Source of the DNA: Mucilaginibacter sp.
GTDB lineage: Bacteria > Bacteroidota > Bacteroidia > Sphingobacteriales > Sphingobacteriaceae
DNA: 7,345 nucleotides
Direction: 5' to 3'
NCBI GenBank assembly: GCA_028288315.1
Contig: JAQBNY010000277.1
Span: 1-7,345 of the forward strand
A model generated the notes under the pieces. The model had not been told where the DNA came from and made no database searches. It saw only the letters and a program-made list of their open reading frames with translations. Within the stretch, counting starts at the first letter, position 1. Every line of letters starts with the position of its first letter. Made by a program: the position numbers and the translations under genes. This document shows positions 1 through 5,204 of this stretch, one piece after another.

Positions 1-394
1 TAATGGATTCGGCAATTTCAACGCCACCCTCCATTTTTACACCATGCGCGCCTGATTCCTTCATGATGCGTATAGAAGACAATAAGGCTTCTTTTGAATT
101 CCCCTGGTATGAGCCAAAAGGCAAATCGACTATTACCAGCGCCCGCCTGGCGGCACGCACTACTGACGATGCATGGTATATCATCTGATCAAGCGTTATA
201 GGCAAGGTAGTTTCATGGCCCGCCATCACATTAGATGCTGAATCGCCAACCAATATAATATCCATACCGGCATTATCAACAATGGCAGCCATAGAGTAAT
301 CATAGGCTGTAAGCATGGCAATTTTTTCGCCACGGTTTTTCATTTCCTGCAATATATGCGTGGTTATTCTTTTAACTTCCTTGTTTACCGACAT
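1..394 (-). CDS. panB: 3-methyl-2-oxobutanoate hydroxymethyltransferase, N-terminal part (runs off window)
   Basis: PanB transfers a hydroxymethyl group from 5,10-methylene-tetrahydrofolate to 3-methyl-2-oxobutanoate to give ketopantoate, the first committed step of pantothenate and coenzyme A synthesis, in the cytoplasm. Reading the minus strand from ATG at 394 gives 131 codons with no stop before the window edge; the usual length is about 265-275, so roughly half is present. Visible family motifs are MLTAYDYSMA (residues 27-36), LVGDSASNVMAGHETTLPIT (48-67), the DLPFGSYQ block (90-97) and VKMEGG (119-124). By alignment to E. coli PanB, Asp51, Asp90 and Glu122 are the Mg2+ ligands and Lys120 contacts the substrate; the later catalytic Glu lies outside the window. 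No Shine-Dalgarno is seen before the ATG, as is normal for Bacteroidota. A TACATTTG promoter element lies about 35 bases upstream. The plus-strand open frame at 3-188 is only its shadow. Confidence 0.97.
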   Translation of the reverse strand, partial: MSVNKEVKRITTHILQEMKNRGEKIAMLTAYDYSMAAIVDNAGMDIILVGDSASNVMAGHETTLPITLDQMIYHASSVVRAARRALVIVDLPFGSYQGNSKEALLSSIRIMKESGAHGVKMEGGVEIAESI

Positions 395-428
395 GGATTT
401 GATAATTTTTATCGCTAATAGCGTAATG

Positions 429-436
429 CAAATGTA
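429..436 (-). promoter_or_regulatory. Probable -7 promoter element of panB
   Basis: On the minus strand this reads TACATTTG, a full match to the Bacteroidota -7 consensus TAnnTTTG, 34 bases before the panB ATG. Transcription would start near 420-425, giving a leader of about 28 bases. I see no clear TTTG-like -33 element at the expected distance, so only the -7 box supports the call. Confidence 0.45.
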
Positions 437-546
437 GAACTAATTGCGATTTAATTTTGAGCGTTAATTTATTTAAGAGGTATAAACCGGCGGTTGATGC
501 TTAATGTTGGTTAACTAGTTAAATACACAATTTAAATTATATTATA

Positions 547-575
547 TTGATATTAAATACATTATGAATATTTTG
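547..575 (+). promoter_or_regulatory. Weak candidate promoter for the 56-residue two-CxxC gene
   Basis: TTG at 547-549, a 19-base spacer and TATTTTG at 569-575 resemble the Bacteroidota TTTG-N19-TAnnTTTG arrangement, but the -7 box is one base short. It would place the start of transcription near 582, about 40 bases before the ATG at 624. The surrounding 395-623 stretch is very AT-rich and contains a perfect 12-bp palindrome, TTAACTAGTTAA, at 511-522. That could be an operator shared by the divergent panB and the small gene, or chance in AT-rich DNA. Confidence 0.25.
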
Positions 576-623
576 TACTTTTATCAACCAAATAAAACCT
601 AACTTATATGAGTAACCCTTATC

Positions 624-794
624 ATGGAAAAGACCAAAAAAAAGAGCATACCCAGCTGTTTCCGGTGTAAAAAACTACTAACAGACCGCATACCGCGCAG
701 TCCAATATTTAAACACTTGCTGCCATTTTTACCTATACGAATGTACTTTTGCACTTATTGCCTTAGCAAAAGATATGTGTGGGGTAATAACTAA
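624..794 (+). CDS. Small basic protein with two CxxC pairs (putative zinc ribbon), 56 aa
   Basis: Function unknown. The frame runs from ATG 624 to TAA 792-794. It encodes a Lys/Arg-rich protein with a lysine cluster at residues 3-7 and two knuckles, Cys12-F-R-Cys15 and Cys43-T-Y-Cys46, separated by 27 residues. Between them is an Arg-Ile-Pro-Arg-Ser segment and a hydrophobic Leu/Pro-rich stretch (32-38). Four cysteines in this spacing can bind one Zn2+ as a zinc ribbon; this is inferred from the pattern, not shown. I have a recollection of similar short CxxC...CxxC proteins with an aromatic C-terminus in Sphingobacteriaceae and Hymenobacter genomes, which raises the chance it is real. It stands alone between divergent panB and co-directional carA; a weak promoter candidate lies about 50 bases upstream, and no Shine-Dalgarno is seen. 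Two of two spaced CxxC pairs in a 56-codon frame are unlikely by chance. Confidence 0.7.
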   Translation: MEKTKKKSIPSCFRCKKLLTDRIPRSPIFKHLLPFLPIRMYFCTYCLSKRYVWGNN

Positions 795-859
795 ATATTT
801 AATCTGCTCAAATTTATATATAGGTGTGTAATTAGCTTCGTAAAATTTCAAAATTGGCC

Positions 860-890
860 TTTCCACATTGGAAATAAAACCCTACTTTTG
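860..890 (+). promoter_or_regulatory. Probable carA promoter
   Basis: TACTTTTG at 883-890 matches the Bacteroidota -7 consensus TAnnTTTG fully. TTTC at 860-863 sits exactly 19 bases upstream and matches three of four bases of the -33 TTTG. Transcription should begin near 894-898, giving a carA leader of about 95 bases that is rich in T runs (907-912, 981-987). Confidence 0.6.
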
Positions 891-992
891 CGCTGTGAAC
901 GAAGAGGTTTTTTACTTCCACCAATCTGCATTGTTTCACGGGGCCTTACAACAGGCAAACCGGCGTTTTAATCCTTTCAATTTTTTTACAAA

Positions 993-2096
993 ATGACTCA
1001 TTTCACCAAATTACCTGCAGTATTGTTACTGGCTGATGGAACCGTTTTTTATGGTAAAGCAGCAGGCAAAATAGGCACCACTACCGGCGAAATTTGCTTT
1101 AACACCGGAATGACCGGTTACCAGGAAATTTTCACAGACCCATCATACTTTGGCCAAATAATGGTAGCCACCAACGCGCACATTGGCAACTATGGTATTA
1201 ATAAAAACGAAGTTGAATCTGGCCAGATTCAAATTGCGGGGCTGGTTTGTAAAAATTACAACATTGCTTACAGCCGTAAACAGGCCAATGAATCAATACA
1301 AGATTACTTTCAGGAGCAAAACATTGTAGGTATATCTGATATTGATACCCGCCAGCTGGTACGTCACATACGTGATAAAGGCGCCATGAACGCCATTATC
1401 TCATCAGAGATACTGGATATTGACCAGCTTAAAGCCAAGCTTGACCAGGTGCCTTCAATGGATGGTTTAGAGCTTTCATCACAGGTATCAACCAAAGAAA
1501 CCTACACTTTTGGTAATGAAGATGCGGCATACCGTGTTGCTGTGCTTGATTTGGGTGTAAAGAAAAACATTCTGCGCAACTTTGATGACCGCGACGTATA
1601 TGCTAAGGTTTACCCGGCAAAAACAACGTTTGAGGAAATGGAAAAAGATTTTTCCCCTTCCGGATACTTTATCTCAAACGGTCCCGGCGATCCATCGGCA
1701 ATGCCTTACGCTATTGATACTGTTAAAGATATTTTAAAAGCCGATAAACCATTGTTTGGTATTTGCCTTGGCCACCAGTTACTTGCGCTGGCTAATGATA
1801 TTCCAACCAAAAAAATGTTTAACGGGCATCGTGGTTTAAACCACCCGGTTAAAAACATTATTATTAACCATTGCGAAGTAACCTCACAAAACCACGGTTT
1901 TGGCGTAGTGCAGGAAGCTGTACGTGCATCAGATAAAGTGGAAATTACCCACGTAAACCTAAACGACCAATCCATAGAAGGTATCCGTGTAAAAAATAAA
2001 AAAGCATTTTCGGTACAATATCACCCTGAATCATCTCCCGGCCCTCATGATAGCCGCTACCTGTTTGATGATTTCATTGGCATGATGAAGAAATAA
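993..2096 (+). CDS. carA: Carbamoyl phosphate synthetase small subunit (glutamine amidotransferase)
   Basis: CarA hydrolyses glutamine and passes the ammonia through a tunnel to the large subunit CarB, which makes carbamoyl phosphate for pyrimidine and arginine synthesis. The 367-residue length fits the family (about 360-380). The N-terminal CPSase small-chain domain (about 1-135) shows LADGTVFYG, GEICFNTGMTGYQEIFTDPS and SDIDTRQLVRHIR. The C-terminal class I glutamine amidotransferase domain (about 180-365) shows SNGPGDPS (228-235), FGICLGHQLLALA with nucleophile Cys258, NGHRGLNHPV (277-286), TSQNHGFGV (297-305) and QYHPESSPGP, with His344 and Glu346 completing the triad. The ATG at 993 is chosen because the conserved domain begins a few residues later. 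No Shine-Dalgarno is present. carB is not next to it: a terminator follows at 2140 and the next gene is unrelated. A GTG-initiated frame (895-996) overlaps the start codon by four bases; see findings. Confidence 0.98.
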   Translation: MTHFTKLPAVLLLADGTVFYGKAAGKIGTTTGEICFNTGMTGYQEIFTDPSYFGQIMVATNAHIGNYGINKNEVESGQIQIAGLVCKNYNIAYSRKQANESIQDYFQEQNIVGISDIDTRQLVRHIRDKGAMNAIISSEILDIDQLKAKLDQVPSMDGLELSSQVSTKETYTFGNEDAAYRVAVLDLGVKKNILRNFDDRDVYAKVYPAKTTFEEMEKDFSPSGYFISNGPGDPSAMPYAIDTVKDILKADKPLFGICLGHQLLALANDIPTKKMFNGHRGLNHPVKNIIINHCEVTSQNHGFGVVQEAVRASDKVEITHVNLNDQSIEGIRVKNKKAFSVQYHPESSPGPHDSRYLFDDFIGMMKK

Positions 2097-2139
2097 TTTT
2101 TGATGTACAGATGAGTGAATATGCAGATGTGCAGATTAC

Positions 2140-2174
2140 AAAAGCCTTGTAAGTTAAACTTGCAGGGCTTTTTT
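2140..2174 (+). terminator. Rho-independent terminator after carA
   Basis: A 16-base arm at 2140-2155 (AAAAGCCTTGTAAGTT) pairs with 2157-2172 along its whole length, with two G-U wobbles and no mismatches. The innermost pairs would open to leave a small A/T loop. A run of six T closes it (2169-2174). It begins 43 bases after the carA stop and should end a carA-only transcript. The A-rich left side means it could also work in reverse, but no minus-strand gene approaches it. Confidence 0.9.
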
Positions 2175-2188
2175 GTTGACTTAATCTT

Positions 2189-2216
2189 TTGCTTCTTTTA
2201 TCAACAAAAGAAGTAG
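2189..2216. repeat. Short inverted repeat in the carA-VOC spacer
   Basis: CTTCTTTT at 2192-2199 and AAAAGAAG at 2206-2213 form a perfect 8-bp stem with a 6-base loop, extended outward by two wobbles and one A-T pair. A CCGC/GCGG pair (2221-2224 and 2231-2234) follows at once. From memory, CTTCTTTT/AAAAGAAG inverted repeats are common between genes in Sphingobacteriaceae, so this may be a copy of a dispersed element. It does not have the T tract expected of a second terminator. Confidence 0.5.
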
Positions 2217-2281
2217 CTCTCCGCGGCAATGAGCGGACTACCATTCAATGAAGCACTAACCCAATTAAATTACTTCTTAAG

Positions 2282-2314
2282 TTGTGCCCTTAATAATCCA
2301 ATTCCTTATATTTA
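2282..2314 (+). promoter_or_regulatory. Candidate promoter of the VOC-family gene
   Basis: TTG at 2282-2284, a 22-base spacer and TATATTTA at 2307-2314 resemble the Bacteroidota promoter; the last base of the -7 box is A where G is preferred. It would start transcription near 2320, just before the ATG at 2334. That agrees with choosing 2334 rather than the upstream ATG at 2229 as the start. Confidence 0.35.
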
Positions 2315-2333
2315 TCATCAATCTCCAACTAAA

Positions 2334-2723
2334 ATGGAAACCTTTAAAGCCTATATTATTCCCACTCTAACGGTTAACAATGCCGCGGCTGCTTTGGAGT
2401 TTTATAAAAACGCGTTTGGCGCAATTGAATTAATGAAGAATGTGGGTGATGATGGCAACATAGTTGCCGAGATAATGATTGATGGCGCCAGAGTGGTTGT
2501 AGCCGATGAGGCGCCCGATCATGGCAATTTAGGGCCGGATAAACAAAGCAGCATTAGTGTTCGCATAGGCCTTATGGTTACCGACCCGGATGCTATTGCC
2601 GAACGTGCCATTGCAGCCGGCATAAAGGTTGTTTACCCTGTAGATGATCAAGATTACGGTTATCGCCTGGGGCATTTTATTGATCCGTTTGGCCATCATT
2701 GGGAAATTGGCAGGCCATTGTAA
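2334..2723 (+). CDS. VOC-family (glyoxalase/bleomycin-resistance fold) protein, 129 aa
   Basis: This is a single-domain vicinal-oxygen-chelate protein of the PhnB-like, cytosolic type. Its exact reaction is unknown; the superfamily includes glyoxalases, dioxygenases and drug-binding resistance proteins. The family pattern is clear: a first beta-alpha unit with LTVNNAAAALEFYKNAFGA (12-30), a strand AEIMIDGARVVVADEAP (45-61), a second alpha unit DPDAIAERAIAAGIKVVYPV (84-103), and a terminal DPFGHHWEIG (117-126). Candidate metal or active-site residues are Glu46, His121/His122 and Glu124, although many members of this subgroup lack a complete metal site. The frame is open back to ATG 2229, but those 35 extra residues match nothing in the family and come from repeat-like DNA, so ATG 2334 is preferred. 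It is flanked by a terminator upstream and by a non-coding spacer, so it is probably monocistronic. Confidence 0.9.
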   Translation: METFKAYIIPTLTVNNAAAALEFYKNAFGAIELMKNVGDDGNIVAEIMIDGARVVVADEAPDHGNLGPDKQSSISVRIGLMVTDPDAIAERAIAAGIKVVYPVDDQDYGYRLGHFIDPFGHHWEIGRPL

Positions 2724-2868
2724 TTCAACTCATATATCGGTAAACCTCTGTCCCCTTCCAACTACTCCTGCTAAGAATGCATTTACCGACTATTTAGCCC
2801 TATTCGCCTAAAAACTCTGTTCAAAGCAGGTATTTCAATACATTTTTGTGGTGTTAAAACTAAACATC

Positions 2869-2967
2869 ATGAGCACAATACTATCTGCAACCCTACTTTA
2901 CGCCGTAATTTGTTTATTTCAATATGCGGTTATCCTGTTCAATTTAATAGGCAGCCTTATTTATTAA
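2869..2967 (+). CDS. Possible 32-residue hydrophobic membrane peptide
   Basis: Unrecognised. The frame runs from ATG 2869 to TAA 2965-2967. It encodes an almost wholly hydrophobic peptide: MSTILSATLLYAVICLF, then one Gln, then a second apolar run ending in LIGSLIY. There are no charged side chains at all, and about 28 residues could span the membrane once. The composition resembles bacterial single-pass micropeptides, but an apolar 32-codon frame can occur by chance in T-rich DNA. It lies in the spacer between the VOC gene and the ABC transporter. An inverted repeat at 3005-3032 follows, 37 bases past its stop. TACATTTTTG at 2839-2848 is near, but not equal to, a -7 promoter box, and there is no Shine-Dalgarno. 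Confidence 0.35.
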   Translation: MSTILSATLLYAVICLFQYAVILFNLIGSLIY

Positions 2968-3004
2968 TGACTGGTAGGCATATAGAAAGCAAGCTAAAAA
3001 AGGG

Positions 3005-3032
3005 CGGTAAATAAGTATAAATATTTTTACCG
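3005..3032. repeat. Inverted repeat CGGTAAA-N14-TTTACCG before the ABC transporter
   Basis: A perfect 7-bp inverted repeat with 14 bases between the arms, ending 64 bases before the ATPase start codon. The position and symmetry suit an operator for the transporter operon; as RNA it could also be a weak hairpin ending the upstream peptide transcript, but it has no clean T tract. The same 7-mer occurs again as a wider inverted pair at 2738-2744 and 2782-2788 in the same spacer. I see no good TAnnTTTG promoter between here and the ATG at 3097. Confidence 0.4.
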
Positions 3033-3096
3033 AAATTTTCCTCTTATTCGCCGATGGATGTAAGGTTATTAATTAAATACATCTCATATTTACAGC

Positions 3097-3861
3097 ATGG
3101 CAAACCAACCTATTATTACTGTAAAAAACCTTGTAAAAAATTATGGCGATTTCCAAGCCGTAAAAGGCATCAGCTTCGAGGTATATGAAGGAGAGATATT
3201 TGGATTGCTGGGCCCAAACGGCGCAGGCAAAACCACCACCCTTGAAGTTATTGAAACTCTTCGCGAAAAAACATCCGGTGAAATCATTGTAGATGGCTTT
3301 AACATAGAGACCGATGCTGACAATATTAAACAGCGTATTGGGGTACAATTGCAGGCGGCAGGATATTATCCTAATCTTAACTTATCTGAATTAATTGTGC
3401 TTTTCTCCGGTTTATATGGCATCAACAAAACACCTATGGAAATGCTGGAAAAAGTTGCACTTACAGATAAAGCCAAAGCAAAATATAAGGATCTGTCCGG
3501 CGGGCAAAAACAGCGCTTTTCTATTGCAACTACACTCATTAACAATCCACGTATAATTTTCCTGGACGAGCCAACTACTGGCCTCGATCCGCAGGCGCGC
3601 CGTAACTTATGGGACCTGATCCGCGAGATACGTGATGCCGGTACCACCGTTGTAATTACCACCCACTATATGGATGAAGCCGAAGTACTGTGTGACCGTG
3701 TAGCCTTTGTTGATGGCGGCCATATTATAGGTATTGATACGCCCGACCATTTTATAGATCAGTTGGTGGCAACAGGCTTTGAACGCGAAAAACAAACAAA
3801 AGGCGCCAATCTGGAAGATGTGTTTATTAACCTTACAGGCAAGGAGTGGCGGGAGAATTAA
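3097..3861 (+). CDS. ABC-2 type transporter ATP-binding protein
   Basis: This 254-residue ATPase powers an exporter whose membrane half is encoded next. All nucleotide-binding motifs are present: Walker A GPNGAGKTT (39-47), Q-loop Gln84, signature LSGGQKQR (133-140), Walker B IIFLDEP (153-159) with catalytic Glu158, D-loop GLDP (162-165) and switch His190 in VVITTHYMDEAE. The C-terminal LEDVFINLTGKE (239-250) is typical of the CcmA/DrrA/Nat-like ATPases that pair with ABC-2 permeases and export drugs, lipids, ions or polysaccharides. The substrate cannot be told from the ATPase. It is shorter than DrrA-type proteins (about 300 or more), having only a brief tail after the H-loop. ATG 3097 fits because the core domain starts within eight residues. 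An 80-base palindromic repeat lies between it and the permease. Minus-strand open frames across this gene are shadows. Confidence 0.97.
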   Translation: MANQPIITVKNLVKNYGDFQAVKGISFEVYEGEIFGLLGPNGAGKTTTLEVIETLREKTSGEIIVDGFNIETDADNIKQRIGVQLQAAGYYPNLNLSELIVLFSGLYGINKTPMEMLEKVALTDKAKAKYKDLSGGQKQRFSIATTLINNPRIIFLDEPTTGLDPQARRNLWDLIREIRDAGTTVVITTHYMDEAEVLCDRVAFVDGGHIIGIDTPDHFIDQLVATGFEREKQTKGANLEDVFINLTGKEWREN

Positions 3862-3863
3862 AA

Positions 3864-3943
3864 GCCTCACCTAATCCTCTCCAAAAGAGAGGACTTTAAC
3901 AAAAGCTTTATCACCCTCTCCTTTGGAGAGGGCGGGATGAGGC
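3864..3943. repeat. 80-bp bipartite palindromic repeat inside the transporter operon
   Basis: The element is bounded by GCCTCA (3864-3869) and TGAGGC (3938-3943). It holds two local hairpins: CCTCTC-CAAAA-GAGAGG (3876-3892) and the stronger CCCTCTCC-TTT-GGAGAGGG (3914-3932, 8-bp perfect stem). The two halves are also imperfect reverse complements of each other, so it can fold either as one long hairpin or as two short ones. From memory, CCTCTCC/GGAGAGG repeats of this kind are scattered in Sphingobacteriaceae genomes, which suggests a REP- or MITE-like element rather than a transporter-specific signal. It fills most of the 112 bases between the ATPase stop and permease start. There it could slow or end transcription, or protect the upstream mRNA. 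Confidence 0.8.
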
Positions 3944-3973
3944 AAATTACTAATGACCTAATGACTTTAAAAT

Positions 3974-5086
3974 ATGCAATACAGTAATACTCGCGCAACA
4001 CTGGCTATAGCCAAAGCAAGTTTCCGTTCCATTATCCGCAGCCCTTCGGCGGTAGTGTTTAGTTTAGCTTTCCCGTTGATATTTATTTTAGTGTTTGCCA
4101 ATATTGGCGGCGGCGGCATGTCTATTGATGTAGGTGTGGCTAAAGGCTGCGATACATTAAACCCGGTTTACCAGGCGCTTAAAAAGAACCCTATTGTACA
4201 TTTCATCAAAGACCAAACTACCGATGAGATGAATAAAAATCTAGCTAAAGGTAGTATAGATGCTATAATTGATCTGAAACCTTTTGTGCCAATAACACCT
4301 TTAAACGTAAATGTGCAATACAGCAAGGCATCAGAAAGTAAAGGCGCTATTTTAAAATCGGCCTTAAATAATATTTTCTACCGGATGCAATCAACACAGT
4401 TAGAAAAAATCCAATCCTATTCAGGCATTAAACTATCAAATGTGGTGAATTTGAAAGAAACTACTGTAACCGGCCGTGAGTATAAATATATCGACTTTAT
4501 CCTTCCGGGTCAGTTAGGCTTTTCTCTGTTAAGCAGCGGGGTGTTTGGTACTGCATTCGTATTCATCAGCCTGAGGTTAACAATGGTTATTAAACGCTTT
4601 TTTGCTACCCCGGTAAAAAAATACAGCATTGTTTTAGGCGAGGCACTGGCACGTATTGTATTCTCGCTGCTTGGCGCCTTGTTTATTATTATGGTAGGGC
4701 ATTTTGCTTTTGGCTTTACGTTGATACATGGTTTTATAACGGTGTTAAATATGCTGGTGCTGGCGGCTATAGGGCTCATTATATTTATGGGCTTTGGTTT
4801 CACAATATCCGGCATTGCCAAAAATGAGAGTACGGTTCCGCCGCTGTCAAACATTATTACACTACCGCAATTCTTACTGTCGGGTACATTCTTTTCGGTA
4901 ACCGCCTTCCCTACCTGGTTGCAATATGTAAGCAATGCTTTACCGCTAACACACCTAAACAATGCAATGCGCAAAGTAGCCTTTGAAGGTGCAGGCTTGG
5001 GCGATGTTACCCATCAGTTATTCATTTTGCTTATTTGGGGAATTGCTGTGTATGCTGTAGCTGTTAAGACGTTTAAATGGGAGTAG
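3974..5086 (+). CDS. ABC-2 type transporter permease
   Basis: This 370-residue inner-membrane protein is the membrane partner of the ATPase at 3097-3861. It has the ABC-2 layout: a short cytoplasmic start (1-22), TM1 about 26-46, a roughly 125-residue non-cytoplasmic domain (47-173), then five membrane segments at about 174-203, 225-250, 255-281, 288-315 and 347-366. Phe-Leu-Leu-Ser-Gly-Thr-Phe-Phe (300-307) and LPLTHLNNAMR (323-333) match the conserved re-entrant ABC-2 signature region, and VIKRFFATPVKKYSIV (205-220) resembles the usual cytoplasmic loop that meets the ATPase. The large domain after TM1 is typical of the group with export roles; the substrate is unknown. ATG 3974 is used because the in-register ATGs just upstream (3953 and 3961) run into stops. 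An ATGAC direct repeat (3953-3965) lies before the start. A repeat-filled 112-base gap suggests expression is not tightly coupled to the ATPase. Confidence 0.95.
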   Translation: MQYSNTRATLAIAKASFRSIIRSPSAVVFSLAFPLIFILVFANIGGGGMSIDVGVAKGCDTLNPVYQALKKNPIVHFIKDQTTDEMNKNLAKGSIDAIIDLKPFVPITPLNVNVQYSKASESKGAILKSALNNIFYRMQSTQLEKIQSYSGIKLSNVVNLKETTVTGREYKYIDFILPGQLGFSLLSSGVFGTAFVFISLRLTMVIKRFFATPVKKYSIVLGEALARIVFSLLGALFIIMVGHFAFGFTLIHGFITVLNMLVLAAIGLIIFMGFGFTISGIAKNESTVPPLSNIITLPQFLLSGTFFSVTAFPTWLQYVSNALPLTHLNNAMRKVAFEGAGLGDVTHQLFILLIWGIAVYAVAVKTFKWE

Positions 5087-5097
5087 ATATTAATACT

Positions 5098-5142
5098 ACA
5101 TTACCATAACATTAATGTTAACATTATGGTAACATTAACAAG
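5098..5142. repeat. Four ACATTA repeats at 11-12 bp spacing with nested palindromes
   Basis: ACATTA occurs at 5098, 5109, 5121 and 5132, that is 11, 12 and 11 bases apart, close to one helical turn. Nested in the array are a 9-bp inverted repeat TTACCATAA (5101-5109)/TTATGGTAA (5124-5132) and a perfect 14-bp palindrome TAATGTTAACATTA (5113-5126). The array ends 34 bases before the -7 box of the DUF2490-like gene and begins 12 bases after the permease stop. The arrangement suits cooperative binding of a regulator on one face of DNA. There is no T tract, so it is not a normal terminator. Confidence 0.6.
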
Positions 5143-5175
5143 TTTAATCTTAACACTGTGGTAATATTGCCGTAA

Positions 5176-5183
5176 TATCTTTG
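5176..5183 (+). promoter_or_regulatory. Probable -7 promoter element of the DUF2490-like gene
   Basis: TATCTTTG is a full match to TAnnTTTG, 21 bases before the ATG at 5205, implying a very short leader. No good -33 element is seen at the usual 19-base distance, which would fit a promoter needing an activator; the phased repeats at 5098-5142 are candidates for its site. Confidence 0.5.
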
Positions 5184-5204
5184 CTTCAAATAATAGAAGC
5201 AATT

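Noticed and set aside
3..188. Plus-strand open frame of 61 codons
   Set aside because: It lies wholly antisense to clear panB coding sequence and has no family resemblance.
1706..1975. Minus-strand open frame inside carA
   Set aside because: Shadow of the conserved amidotransferase domain; no recognisable protein.
3073..3870. Several minus-strand open frames across the ABC ATPase gene
   Set aside because: They mirror the conserved nucleotide-binding motifs of the real gene and have no independent signals.
4510..4974. 154-codon minus-strand frame in the permease gene
   Set aside because: It is antisense to membrane segments of the permease; length is explained by codon bias in the real gene.
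5101..5132. Inverted repeat after the permease as a terminator
   Set aside because: The stem is AT-rich and has no T tract; the phased repeats better explain the symmetry.
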